From Tillus elongatus (Eukaryota; Arthropoda; Insecta; Coleoptera; Cleridae): a stretch of 64,000 bases of DNA. The stretch covers positions 65,096,029 to 65,160,028 of the forward strand of contig OZ023269.1 of the NCBI GenBank assembly GCA_964006375.1, written 5' to 3'. A program made the position numbers and the translations under genes. Shown one piece after another: positions 9,426 through 21,689 of the stretch. Positions within the stretch are counted from its first letter, which is position 1. Every line of letters begins with the position of its first letter. The notes under the pieces were generated by a model. That model made no database searches. It had not been told where the DNA came from and was given only the letters and a program-made list of their open reading frames with translations.

Positions 9426-9823
9426 TAGAATCTTTATGTAACTTTTCAACAATGTAATCTACTATAATTTCACGCTTACAGGCTTGAATGCATACTTTAT
9501 ATCAAGGAAATGGAAAATTACATTGTTTTAAAAAGCATATTACTGTTAGAAAATGGGATACAATCAAACTAAGGGAACACCGACGATTTTTTACTGTTAA
9601 CTTGGACATGCACATTTATGGTTTTTCCTTAGTTATAATATATGTATATACTGTAAATAATTCGTTGTAACATAATCAAAATTATGAAAACAATCACACA
9701 CAAAAATCAAATGTCTAATTTTGTATTTGCAATTGCATAAAAGACTGCTGTTGGACACTGGCTAGAAACTGCAACAAAAATCAGAATCAACCCAAAAACC
9801 ACAAAAATAATAACAAGGTTATG

Positions 9824-9867
9824 CGCTAGATACGTATTTCGACAACGAAGTTGTCTTCATCAGTAGC
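9824..9867 (-). ncRNA. Hammerhead ribozyme (second family)
   Basis: Read on the minus strand: GCTA (stem I), core CTGATGA (9857-9863), stem II GACAAC / GTTGTC around a short TTC loop, GAAA, then the self-complementary 8-mer ATACGTAT as stem III, and a C at the cleavage position (NUH rule), followed by TAGC, which pairs back with GCTA. All invariant core bases are present. The loopless stem III suggests activity as a dimer, as known for hammerheads in Penelope elements and retrozymes. The surrounding element is not identified; a 23-bp hairpin (9868-9890) adjoins it. Confidence 0.75.
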
Positions 9868-10082
9868 TGTCGCTAAACAGTTTAGCGACACAGTAATTTT
9901 TCTGGCATTTCTTGACTCTTTTGCGTCAAAAAACTTAATATTTGTCTGTAATATACAGTAGATCTTGTTATCCATACAAAATTTGTTGGTTTTGGTCGTT
10001 AAGTACAATTATTTTTTCGTTTCTCTGGTCATCAGTGGCACCCAAAATCTTTTTCTTTAACTGTCTATAACTTTGTCTTCTT

Positions 10083-10330
10083 TTAACTTAGAGCTCTAAA
10101 TTTTCGTTTATAGTATACCTTTAATAATATAATATGATATAATCGCCATAGCGTCGTTATTTCTGGACATACTTTTTTTTCCGAAAGAAACCCCGAAAAT
10201 TTCCAGGAAAAACTGGTCCGATTTTCCTTGGATAACGAACTTATCCAAGCCATTTGTAAAGGGAAGGTACTCACCAAATTTTATCAAAATCGGCCTGTTA
10301 TTTTTTTAATTATCGGTGTGACACACACAC

Positions 10331-10403
<73 letters not shown>

Positions 10404-10410
10404 TCCTGGT
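10083..10410 (+). repeat. TA-core dispersed repeat, left half plus AC/TA array
   Basis: Contains the hallmark order gaaaatttccaggaaaa, ccgattttccttggataacg, aacttatccaagcc and ttatcggtgtgac, followed by (AC)n and (TA)n at about 10320-10399. The usual right half (gaccccgga block) is missing after the array. Confidence 0.7.
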
Positions 10411-11114
10411 ATATTAGCATATTTTTTTCTTTCGGACCCGTCAGCAATTAGTCATTGAATTGTATTTTTGTGTTTGTTATGCCCTGTATAGAATTAATAT
10501 TAGGTAACAGTAAAAACGATGCATAAGGAAGGTTTCGATCGGATTGATCTAGAAATTTCAATATCTCATTTAAGCCGATAAAAACGAACCACGTTAAAAA
10601 ACTTTCACACGCTGTGCAGGCAAAGGTCAAGATATAGGTCGCACATTGAGATCACTTGTCACAAATCATATTCCTTGAAAGGGAATGAAGAGCTCAGTTC
10701 AAGCATTCTTAAAAGGGTTTTGTCATTAGTAGATAATTAATTACAAGAAGTGTGTCTAGCTTCATGGGAACATATTATATTTTAATTAGAAGAAGGTATA
10801 CTACCAATGTATTGAGGCAGCGAGACAGTTTTTTTATATGGGCCATGTGCAAGCCATCAACGAGATGCGAGCGAGCATGTACACAACAATTAGGTCGATA
10901 ATTATGTACATAGTCCATATCTTTTCAACGATAGTGACTAGGCCTGCAATTTCTTGGTTCTCACGCTTGAGACGGAGCGAATTCATATAAAACCACGTAC
11001 GATTGGAACATATAGGAAGACTTCATCGATATCTTAGAGTTGTCTCTTCTGCAAAGCTGTCTTCGAACTTAATGTTCTTTAAGCAGTCTTGTGGACACTG
11101 TCTGCTGAGAAATC

Positions 11115-11355
11115 CTGTGGTTATTAGGCACAGCATACTATCGCAATGATCGATTCTGGCAGATTTATGCTGTGTTGAACACTGTGGGGTTCCTAGAACC
11201 TCGTCTAAAGTCAGCTGGCTATAGTGCGGAATTTCTATAGGTAGTAGGTGCAGTATACAATCGCGAAGCTCAATTCGTGTCGGTTTATACTGTTACTGAA
11301 CGCTGTAGGCTTCCTAACGACTTATCTGGGGTTTCAGTTTTCCATAGCGTACTGG
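11115..11355. repeat. Degenerate ~122-bp tandem pair
   Basis: Two diverged units align over rttaggcacagcatactatcgc / agtaggtgcagtatacaatcgc, the tttatgctgt / tttatactgt and aacactgtggggttcc / aacgctgtaggcttcc stretches. The surrounding 10.4-11.5 kb shows nothing else that I recognise. Confidence 0.5.
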
Positions 11356-11559
11356 CGGAGAAAACCTATGGTAAACACTAGCGCCATGAATAAAATTCGA
11401 GCGAGAGTGTCGAAGTAGGGGACTTCTGCTGGTATTGTTAACGTGAATCGCACTACACCCCCCGCACATAGACGAGACTCAGGAGTCGAGCCGCCGTCCC
11501 CGCTTGGAGGCCCTGCCGCAGCTTGTCGGGACGACAAGTAAGTCAGCAAACGGTGAGTG

Positions 11560-12880
11560 TACCTTTAAAATAACATATGCTATCGGGTGCTTGCCAATTT
11601 GATATATTTAAACAGAAACTTGAACCCTGTAAGTTTATTTGCCTGCATATTATTTAAATAAATTTATTTGTGCATTAAATGTTGCCAAGTTTGTCATATT
11701 GAATCTAGACTTGAAACTTAGCAGTTTATTTACTTACATATCATGTCTAGAAAGTATTTTTGCATCTAAATGTTGCCAAATATTTCATATGTAAACTAAG
11801 CTTGAAACCTAGCATTTTAATTGTGCACATATAATGTACAGAAAGTATTTTTTTTTTGCATCTAAATGTTACCGAAATCGGCATATTTAGACTAAACTTG
11901 ACCGCTGGTATTTTATTTGTTTGCATATCATGTAGAGAAATTATTTGTGCATTAAAAGTTGCCAAGTTCGATATATTTAAACTAAAACTTGAGAGCTGGG
12001 ATGTTGTTGATTTGCATATCATCAAAGCGAAATTATTCGTACACTTAAATGTTGCCCAATTTGGTAGATTTAAACTAAACTCGAAATCGGGAATTTTATT
12101 AGTTTGAGTATTATGTAGAAAAATTATGTGTGCGTTCAGATATTGCCAAATTTGATATATTTGAATGAAACTTAAAGCCTGAAATTCTGCTTGTTGGTAT
12201 ATAAACCAGGGGTTTTATTTGCTCATACGTTTTTTTGTAAAGTCAGTTGTGCATTTAAATGTTTCCAAAATTAATATGGTTAAACTATAACTTGAAATCT
12301 GGAATTTTATCTGCTTGTTAGGTAAAGAAATTATTGTACATATAAAACGTTGCCAAAATTGATATATTTAAACTAAACTTGAAACCTAGTATTTTAGTTG
12401 GTTGCATATTATATGTAGAAATTATTTGTGCATTTAAATTTGATAAATTAAACTGAAACTTGAAATCTGGACTGTTATTTGTTTGCATATTATGTAGAAA
12501 AATTATTTGTGCATTCAGATGTTGCCAAATTTGATATATTCGGACTAAAACTTGAAGTCTAGAATTTTAGTTTGTTTGCATATAGTGTAGAGGAATTACT
12601 CGAGCATTGAGTCGTTGCCAAATTTATTATATTTAAACTAAACTTGAAATTTGGAAACTTATTTGTTTACATTATGTCGAGAAATTATTTGTGCCGGTAA
12701 ATGTCACAAAATCTGATATATTCAAACTGAAACTTGAAGCCTGCAATTTACTTTGTATGTCATTCAGATAAATTACTTCCGCATCTGAAGAGTTGCCAAA
12801 TTTCCTGATAGGTAAACTGAAACTTGAAATCAGAAACGTTACTAGCTCATGCCGTATTTAATGAAATTACTTTGCATTTG
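11560..12880. repeat. Degenerate satellite, ~92-bp units
   Basis: About 14-15 imperfect units with a period of 90-95 bp, each with gttgccaaatttgatatatt, then aaactgaaacttgaaacctg, a T-rich part and gcatatcatgtagagaaatt. Unit starts fall near 11585, 11688, 11775, 11868, 11962, 12053, 12147, 12352, 12524 and 12616. Divergence between units is high, so this is the older layer of the satellite domain. Confidence 0.85.
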
Positions 12881-12904
12881 AAAACAAATTTCTTGTTCTT
12901 ACCT

Positions 12905-15360
12905 AATGGAATTTAAATTTGAATCGTGAAACCAGAATTATGTGGCTCTTTATAATATAATTTAAATCTGAATCGTGAAGCCAGAATTCTGTAGCTCTTT
13001 ATAATATAATTTAAATCTGAATCGTGAAACCAGAATTATGTAGCTCTTTATAATATAATTTAAATCTGAATCGTGAAACCAGAATTATGTAGCTTCTTAT
13101 AATATAATTTAAATCTAAATCGTGAAACCAGAGTTATGTAGCTCTTTATAATATAATTTAAATCTGAATCGTGAAACCAGAGTTATGTAGTTCTTTACAA
13201 TATAATTTAAATCTAAATCGTAAAACCAGAATTGTGTAGCTCCTTAGAATATTATTTGAATCTGAATCGTGAAACCAGAATTCTGTAGCTCTTTATAATA
13301 TAAGTTAAATCTGAATCCTGAAACCAGAATTATGTAGCTCTTTATAATATAATTTAAATCTGAATCGTGAAACCAGAATTCTGTAGCTCTTTATAATATA
13401 ATTTAAATCTGAATCGTGAAACCAGAATTATGTAGCTCTTTATAATATAATTTAAATCTGAATCGTGTAACCAGAATTATGTAGCTCCTTATAATATAAT
13501 TTAAATCTAAATCGTGAAATCAGAGTTATGTAGCTCTTTATAATATAATTTAAATCTGAATCGTGAAACCAGAATCATGTAGCTCTTTATAGTATAATTT
13601 AAATCTGAATCGTGAAACCAAAATTATGTAACACCTTATAATATAATTTAAATCTAAATCGTAAAATCAGAATTGTGTAGCTCCTTAGAATATAATTTGA
13701 ATCTGAATCGTGAAACCAGAATTCTGTAGCTCTTTATAATATAATTTAAATCTGAATCGTGAAACCAGAATTATGTAGCTCTTTATAATATAATTTAAAT
13801 CTGAATCCTGAAACCAGAATTCTGTAGCTCTTTATAATATAATTTAAATCTGAATCGTGAAACCAGAATTATGTAGCTCTTTATAATATAATTTAAATCT
13901 AAATCGTGAAACCAGAGTTATGTAGTTCTTTACAATATAATTTAAGTCTAAATCGTAAAACCAGAATTGTGTAGCTCCTTAGAATATTATTTGAATCTGA
14001 ATCGTGAAACCACAATTCTGTAGCTCTTTATAATATAAGTTAAATCTGAATCCTGAAACCAGAATTATGTAGCTCTTTATAATATAATTTAAATCTGAAT
14101 CGTGAAACCAGAATTCTGTAGCTCTTTATAATATAATTTAAATCTGAATCGTGAAACCAGAATTATGTAGCTCTTTATAATATAATTTAAATCTGAATCG
14201 TGAAACCAGAATTATGTAGCTCTTTATAATATAATTTAAATCTGAATCCTGAAACCAGAATTATGTAGCTCTTTATAATATAATTTAAATCTGAATCGTG
14301 AAACCAGAATTCTGTAGCTCTTTATAATATAATTTAAATCTGAATCGTGAAACCAGAATTATGTAGCTCTTTATAATATAATTTAAATCTAAATCGTGAA
14401 ACCAGAATTATGTAGCTCCTTATAATATAATTTAAATTTAAATCGTAAAACCAGAGTTATGTAGCTCTTTATAATATAATTTAAATCTGAATCGTGAAAC
14501 CAGAATCATGTAGCTCTTTATAGTATAATTTAAATCTGAATCGTGAAACCAGAATTATGTAGCTCCTTATAATATAATTTAAATCTAAATCGTAAAATCA
14601 GAATTGTGTAGCTCCTTAGAATATAATTTTAATCTGAATCGTGAAGCCAGAATTCTGTAGCTCTTTATAATATAATTTAAATCTGAATCGTGAAACCAGA
14701 ATTATGTAGCTCTTTATAATATAATTTAAATCTGAATCGTGAAACCAGAGTTATGTAGTTCTTTAAAATATAATTTAAATCTAAATCGTAAAACCAGAAT
14801 TGTGTAGCTCCTTAGAATATAATTTGAATCTGAATCGTGAAACCAGAATTCTGTAGCTCTTTATAATATAATTTAAATCTGAATCCTGAAACCATAATTA
14901 TGTAGCTCTTTATAATATAATTTAAATCTGAATCGTGAAACCAGAATTCTGTAGCTCTTTATAATATAATTTAAATCTGAATCGTGAAACCAGAATTATG
15001 TAGCTCTTTATAATATAATTTAAATCTGAATCGTGAAACCAGAATTATGTAGCTCTTTATAATATAATTTAAATCTGAATCGTGAAACCAGAACCATGTA
15101 GCTCTTTATAGTATAATTTGAATCTGAATCGTGAAACCAGAATTATGTAGCTCTTTATAATATAATTTAAATCTGAATCGTGAAACCAGAATTAGGTAGC
15201 TCTTTATAATATAATTTAAATCTGAATCGTGAAACCAGAATTATGTAGCTCCTTATAATAGAATTTAAATCTGAATCGTGAAACCAGAATTATGTGGCTC
15301 TTTATAATATAATTTAAATCTGAATTGTGAAACCAGAAGTATGTATCTTATTATAATGTG
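12905..15360. repeat. 49-bp satellite array, about 50 units
   Basis: Head-to-tail units of exactly 49 bp (taaatctga recurs at 12963, 13012 and so on) containing tttaaatctgaatcgtgaaa, ccagaattatgtagctc and tttataatataa. Variants carrying attgtgtagctccttagaat recur at spacings that are multiples of 49 bp (441, 294, 637), hinting at loose higher-order structure. The unit resembles the aaactgaaacttgaaacctg half of the neighbouring ~92-bp unit. Confidence 0.95.
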
Positions 15361-17244
15361 AATTAAATCTGAATCTAAAACGTGAAAACGAAAGGTCCGT
15401 AGCTCTATATAAGATAATTTGAATCTAAAATTTTTAATCAAGAGCATCTAGTCTTACATAATAGAATTTTGAACGTGAAACGGGAAACCAGAAATATTTA
15501 GCTCTACATCATGTGATTTTAAGCCTGAAACTTACAACTGAAGGTATGTAATTCCATTTCTGTGTAGTATTGAAACTGAAACTTGAAGTCGAAAATATGT
15601 GGCACACTTTTGATGCATTTTGAAACTAAAACCTGAGGTTAGGAATCTCATTCTTTTGTATGTTACCTGATGAAATTGCTTTGTACCTGAAACAGACATC
15701 TTGGCTCCCCCTTTTGTATTAAACTAAAACTTGAAATTAATTTAAATCTGAATCCTGAAACCAGAATTATGTAGCTCTTTATAATATAATTTAAATCTGA
15801 ATCGTGAAACCAGAATTCTGTAGCTCTTTATAATATAATTTAAATCTGAATCGTGAAACCAGAATTATGTAGCTCTTTATAATATAATTTAAATCTGAAT
15901 CGTGAAACCAGAATTATGTAGCTCCTTATAATATAATTTAAATTTAAATCGTAAAACCAGAGTTATGTAGCTCTTTATAATATAATTTAAATCTGAATCG
16001 TGAAACCAGAATCATGTAGCTCTTTATAGTATAATTTAAATCTGAATCGTGAAACCAGAATTATGTAGCTCCTTATAATATAATTTAAATCTAAATCGTA
16101 AAATCAGAATTGTGTAGCTCCTTAGAATATAATTTTAATCTGAATCGTGAAGCCAGAATTCTGTAGCTCTTTATAATATAATTTAAATCTGAATCGTGAA
16201 ACCAGAATTATGTAGCTCTTTATAATATAATTTAAATCTGGATCGTGAAACCAGAGTTATGTAGTTCTTTAAAATATAATTTAAATCTAAATTGTAAAAC
16301 CAGAATTGTGTAGCTCCTTAGAATATAATTTGAATCTGAATCGTGAAACCAGAATTCTGTAGCTCTTTATAATATAATTTAAATCTGAATCCTGAAACCA
16401 TAATTATGTAGCTCTTTATAATATAATTTAAATCTGAATCGTGAAACCAGAATTCTGTAGCTCTTTATAATATAATTTAAATCTGAATCGTGAAACCAGA
16501 ATTATGTAGCTCTTTATAATATAATTTAAATCTGAATCGTGAAACCAGAATTATGTAGCTCTTTATAATATAATTTAAATCTGAATTGTGAAACCAGAAC
16601 CATGTAGCTCTTTATAGTATAATTTGAATCTGAATCGTGAAACCAGAATTATGTAGCTCTTTATAATATAATTTAAATCTGAATCGTGAAACCAGAATTA
16701 GGTAGCTCTTTATAATATAATTTAAATCTGAATCGTGAAACCAGAATTATGTAGCTCCTTATAATAGAATTTAAATCTGAATCGTGAAACCAGAATTATG
16801 TGGCTCTTTATAATATAATTTAAATCTGAATTGTGAAACCAGAAGTATGTATCTTATTATAATGTGAATTAAATCTGAATCTAAAACGTGAAAACGAAAG
16901 GTCCGTAGCTCTATATAAGATAATTTGAATCTAAAATTTTTAATCAAGAGCATCTAGTCTTACATAATAGAATTTTGAACGTGAAACAGGAAACCAGAAA
17001 TATTTAGCTCTACATCATGTGATTTTAAGCCTGAAACTTACAACTGAAGGTATGTAATTCCATTTCTGTGTAGTATTGAAACTGAAACTTGAAGTCGAAA
17101 ATATGTGGCACACTTTTGATGCATTTTGAAACTAAAACCTGAGGTTAGGAATCTCATTCTTTTGTATGTTACCTGATGAAATTGCTTTGTACCTGAAACA
17201 GACATCTTGGCTCCCCCTTTTGTATTAAACTAAAACTTGAAATT
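14233..17244. repeat. 1,506-bp tandem segmental duplication
   Basis: Positions 14233-15738 and 15739-17244 are near-identical over their whole length, including 49-bp satellite and the degenerate non-satellite tail (15360-15738 equals 16866-17244). The constant offset of 1,506 bp is seen, for example, at 15265 and 16771. Only scattered single-base differences appear, so the event is recent. Confidence 0.93.
15739..16866. repeat. 49-bp satellite, second block
   Basis: About 23 further 49-bp units, created by the 1,506-bp duplication rather than by separate amplification. The junction at 15738/15739 joins the degenerate tail directly to satellite. Confidence 0.93.
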
Positions 17245-17410
17245 GAGAATATGTGGTGTGCACTGGACGGTTTGGAAAATAAAGCAAAGGGATATAGAAT
17301 AAATGAAGTACTTCCCCCTGTGTTTTGACAAAGTTGTGTAATTATTCTCCTTATGTCTAGAATGACATTCAGGTGAAGCCTTGTTTCACGAAGTGCCACG
17401 ATTCGAACAT

Positions 17411-17810
17411 TTAAGACCTCCAGTGAGGCATAGTCCCGGAAGGACTTCGCGATTTATCACAATTTTGCATGACTGAAACGAGAGGGCAACCTGAAGGTCA
17501 GTAATTTGTTGAAAGGCTTGCGATACACGTCAAAATATTGGGCGAGGTAGTAATAGGTTTGTTACCGTCTCCGCTTAGTCAGTCAACAATGATCTGGCCT
17601 GAATTACAACAATACCTTCCCCTTGCGCCTCCTAGAGCCTACAGGTCCAAAACAAAATACTTTTCAAGCGGTATTTGGGTGAACCTGCCAAACCTCCGAA
17701 AATCTAAGACCTCCAGTGAGGCTATAGTCCAAGAAAGGGCTCGCGAAAAATTTTAACTGTGGCACAATGGAAGTTGAAAAGGCAACCCAAATGCGCAATG
17801 CGTCATTTCC
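17411..17810. repeat. Two copies of a ~90-bp interspersed sequence
   Basis: taagacctccagtgaggc followed by atagtcc and a cgcga motif occurs at about 17411-17500 and again at about 17700-17800, diverged. The rest of 17.25-18.59 kb holds no gene I can identify. Confidence 0.5.
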
Positions 17811-18587
17811 TAGTAACCAATGGCCACATAAGAGACGTAGAGGGAGGAGTCGGTTAGCCTCAAGTATATGCCCGGGTGTGGTGTCCTGTTCTGCGGTGTT
17901 GCTCAATCAGTCCCACGGTAATAAAGCAAAGACAAACCAAAACTGAAATGTGAACGATGAAACCAATAAAATCTAAATAATGAATATTGAAATAAAAATA
18001 CCAATCTTTAATTCTACACCACTGTGGGAACTGAGAGTGACATCGGAGACCTTGATCCACACCAGGATCACCCCTCCAAGCGATCCAAATTTTTTATGCT
18101 AGTGCATTCCCCATATGTGTAATATTAGGCCCAGCCGTGTGATTTCTCGTAGCAATAGGGCGCCTAGATGTCTGCGCTTTCATGTCTGTTTCACTGTATT
18201 GGTCAAATGGGAAACTTTGTTAAATAAATTAAGTGTTTGCGAATTATAGCGTTTCCCTCACAATGTTTCAACCCATAGTCTGAACAAACACAACCTGGTC
18301 CTAACCCTAGATTTTCACGCCTTAATCCATCCTGGTAGCCCAGAAAATTAGTCATCCTTAGAGGCCTTTAAAGTAAGGTAAGTGAATACATTTCTGGTCA
18401 CCCGTAGTAATTTAATTCAGTCCGGGATTTAATCACATATTAGTCAACAATGCAAGACAGACTAAGATGCATTTTCTTTAAATAAAATATGTTTAAATTA
18501 GGTATTACACAATGTCATGCTATGTTGCCATTTTAGTTGTATCGTTGCCTTTTGTTTGTAAAAATTCAATTAGATTTTGGGGATATT

Positions 18588-18590
<3 letters not shown>

Positions 18591-18671
<81 letters not shown>
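18591..18671. repeat. (TA)n microsatellite
   Basis: Uninterrupted AT dinucleotide run directly abutting the 5' end of the SINE that follows. Confidence 0.97.
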
Positions 18672-18672
<1 letters not shown>

Positions 18673-18999
18673 CGGCCTCGGTGGTGCAGGGGTAAGAACG
18701 TGTGTGTCTGAACCTAAAGGTACTGGGCTCGATTCCTATGATTTCCCTTTCACTTTCTCAGTACGAACTGTAATAAATTAACATCAACCGAGGTTCCTGT
18801 ATTGTATTTAAGCAAGTTGAATGTCTGCACGTTCCACGTAAAGCCGCCGGTCCCGTATCTATGCGATGTTGGGCACGTTAAAGATCCCTACATTCCTTAC
18901 AGAAAGGCAGGGGTTTCGCAAAATTTCCAGGATAGTGGGGTGAAAGGTGAAAGTGCTCCTTGACGTCGGCGATAGCGGAAATAGGCCGACGTTAATGTA
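18672..18999 (+). mobile_element. tRNA-derived SINE, full copy
   Basis: The head is tRNA-like: A box TGGTGCAGGGG (18682-18692) and B box GGCTCGATTCC (18726-18736), 33 bp apart, which would form an internal RNA polymerase III promoter. The body contains tctgcacgttccacgtaaag, ttgggcacgttaaagatccc and gacgtcggcgatagcgg, ending near ggccgacgttaatg. Related copies lie at 20365 (-), 21690 (-), 24095 (+), 24690 (-), 35805 (-) and 44012 (+). It is flanked on both sides by (TA)n, so it may have inserted into a TA array. Confidence 0.85.

Positions 19000-19002
<3 letters not shown>

Positions 19003-19090
<88 letters not shown>
19003..19090. repeat. (TA)n microsatellite
   Basis: AT dinucleotide run abutting the 3' end of the SINE. 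Confidence 0.97.
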
Positions 19091-19092
<2 letters not shown>

Positions 19093-19599
19093 CTATGCGT
19101 AAGTTGCTGGACGTCCAGCTATGAACACTACTTTATAAGTACTAGCCTAAATAGCTGGACACAAGCAAAAACATGAGTTTTAGCTACGTTGCCAAATATG
19201 TTATCCTTCAGTATTCTTTGTTTCCTTCGCATTCATACAGTTTTGTAATTATTGTAAATATAAAACAAATAGTTTTAAACTTTAAACATATGTATTGAAT
19301 ATTATAACTGTTATAATACTTAATAAAATTATAATGAAACTGTAGTTTCAGAATGAAATGAAAAAGAGCTTGTAATAAGTATTTTCTATGCGCATAGTTT
19401 TTCAAGAACCTGCAGATTATAAATTAAAGTTTTGCGTTAAAAATATTTTTGTTCTCAACTTAGGAAACAGTCGAGGAGCAGAAATCAGCACACTTCTTAA
19501 ATATAATAAGAAAAAATTCAATTAGACATAAAAAACAAAAAGAAATGTCAAGATGGTTGGATACGACAGCGTTCAGGGGTCACGTTAAAAAATTATTTT

Positions 19600-19740
19600 C
19601 TAATAATTCTGAGATAAAGAAGTTAGAATTGTGACATAAAAAGTCAGAATTCTGTGATAGAAACTCAGAATTGTGACATAAAAAGTCAGAATTCTGAGAT
19701 AAAAAAGTAAGAATTCTGATGCAAAAAGTCAGAATTATTC
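19600..19740. repeat. ~21-bp tandem repeat (agtcagaattctgagataaaa)
   Basis: About six imperfect units of aaaagtcagaattctgagat. They are bracketed by related flanks containing gacagcgttcagg (about 19567) and gacagcgtccagg (about 19754), so the array may lie inside a larger duplicated or mobile unit. Confidence 0.7.
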
Positions 19741-20061
19741 GAGAGTTTTATACGACAGCGTCCAGGTAGTGCCACTTGCAAAACGTTTACTTATTGACTA
19801 TTGATGTGTAATTACGTAGCTCTACCTGTGCCGGTTTTAGTCAGTTGATGGTGTTTACAAACTCAAAGGTAAGAAAATTGGTTTATTGACTATTATTCTC
19901 CTGGTGTTAATAGACTAATACATGTAAGCCTAGATGCATTCTTACCACAATTAGAACCGTAGACCAGTTTTGCTGTAATTAGAGCTCGTCAGTACGGTAT
20001 ACTAATTGCAGCGAAAATACACCTATAAAGTAATACGGCTATGGTAGCTAGCCTCTCAAAA

Positions 20062-20176
20062 CTAAGTTAGATGTAAGACACGAAACATGTGCCGCCATCT
20101 CGTTGCGGAACCAGGTAGGCTATCTAGTTCTGCAACGAGATGGCGGCAGGTGTTTCGTGTATTACATCTCACTTAG
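20062..20176. repeat. Long hairpin, two 50-bp arms with 15-bp loop
   Basis: Arm 20062-20111 is the reverse complement of 20127-20176 with about six mismatches; the inner part (gccgccatctcgttgc) is perfect. The sequence is GC-richer than its surroundings. It could be a foldback element, a very short MITE or a hairpin RNA precursor; no ORF or TSD identified. Confidence 0.85.
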
Positions 20177-20364
20177 AATAATGCATAGTGCATAGGTGCT
20201 TATATAATGGTCTTATTAATTATGTACGTAAGTCGTCGTATAAATATACAACTATATATTGCTGTTTAAACATGTTTTATTCAAGATTGTGGCCATGGAA
20301 ATTTTAGCTCAATTAGTGTTAAGCCAGCCATAGAAGCATATAAATATGTGTATGTTTTTGTTTG

Positions 20365-20705
20365 TTTAACGTCGGTCTACTTCCGCGACTATGGCCAACC
20401 ACCGACGCCAGGGAGTAGTTTCACTTCACTATCCTGAAAAATTTGCCGAACCCTGCCGTTCTGCAAACATAGTAGGGATATTCTACGTGCCCAACATCCC
20501 ATGGGCACGGGACCGACGGCCTTACGTTCCCTCCGAAGGGCGAAACGTGCAGACATTCAACTTGCTCAAATACAATGCCACAACCTTGGTTGATGTTAGT
20601 GCTACAGTATGTACTGGAAAAGTAAATGGAAAACCCTGAGATAGAACCCAGTACCCTTCGGTTCAGAGGCACACATTCTTATGACTGAACTACCGAGGCT
20701 CTTAT
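20365..20705 (-). mobile_element. tRNA-derived SINE, minus strand
   Basis: The reverse complement shows gagcctcggtagttcag as the head, then aatgtgtgcctctgaaccga and gggtactgggttctat (degenerate B box), followed by the body with ttgagcaagttgaatgtctg, and ends near gttaaacaaac. Same family as 18672, diverged. Confidence 0.8.
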
Positions 20706-21289
20706 AAATAAATAATCATGAGGCGATACCACCTGCCGCAATCGTGGCTCTCCGTCTGCAACTGCCCATTTTAATTCAGTGTAGCGTCAGCCCTCAATCA
20801 ATATTTTACCATGTTTTCCAGAAGTTTTCCTTTTGATCTACCTCTTCCTTTTTGTCTACGTATGTATCTTTCAAATAAAACTATCTGAAATATGTTTTAA
20901 AATATGCCCTATTTATTTTGCCTTCCTCCTATCAATTTCTTTCAGCAAGCATTTTTATTCTTCTAGCACACTTTTTATGGGTGTCTCTATTGGTGTACCT
21001 TATTATATACTTATACTTACACTTATTGTACTTACTACGTATACTTATTTTATACTCTTTGTTATTTTGCTCAATGTCCACATTTCAAAAGCTTCTATTC
21101 CCTTGGTATCCTGTTTAGTCAACGTCCGCCCCATCATTATAATACTCTATACGTATGACTTGATAAACCTCTCCCTTCAGATCCAAATTAAACTCAATTT
21201 TTAATAGAAAAAAGAAGAATATTAGTACCTTTTACATGTAAAAGATGTTGCTTATTCTAAAAAATGCATAAAACCGCATTTTTTTTTCA

Positions 21290-21480
21290 GTGACGGGCTC
21301 TAATTCTACGCCACCAGCATGTTTTGGAAACTGATGACTAGAATGGAAAGAAGCAGTTTTTTAGTAGTAACCGATATGTAAAATTTGGTTTTCGAATACC
21401 GAATAGTTTTTGAGATATTAGCGAAAAACGATAAAGACACTAAAACTTGAACACCCTGTATCTACAGGCTTTAGGTCATA
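21290..21480. mobile_element. Tc1/mariner-type remnant
   Basis: AT-rich sequence ending in gaacaccctgtatc, the typical acaccctgta terminus of this superfamily. The internal part (gatatgtaaaatttggttttcgaatac) has a diverged relative at about 26780-26880. No coding sequence remains. Confidence 0.5.
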
Positions 21481-21689
21481 CACTTATAAGTCTTACTTTG
21501 ACGCTGGGAATACGCCCTTAAAATAATTGCATTGAATTTTGTAACAGCCTCCATATCTTTTTTAAACGAACATCCCAGACCATTACCAACCCCACTCGGC
21601 AGTAGATTAAAGCCAATACCACAGCATATTTGATTATGCTGTGCCAGTACCTTCGGTGTTGTAAATTATTGTTGTTTCGCTCATGTAAA

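Noticed and set aside
12905..16866. CRISPR-like appearance of regular 49-bp repeats
   Set aside because: The whole unit repeats with no unique spacers, no cas genes, and the genome is eukaryotic; it is a satellite.
15265..16953. Identical 60-residue minus-strand ORFs at 15265 and 16771
   Set aside because: Identity is explained by the 1,506-bp DNA duplication; the frame lies in satellite and its tail.
20833..21204. Hydrophobic 123-residue ORF, possible membrane protein
   Set aside because: Composition follows the T-rich DNA, an overlapping frame is equally open, and no family is recognised.
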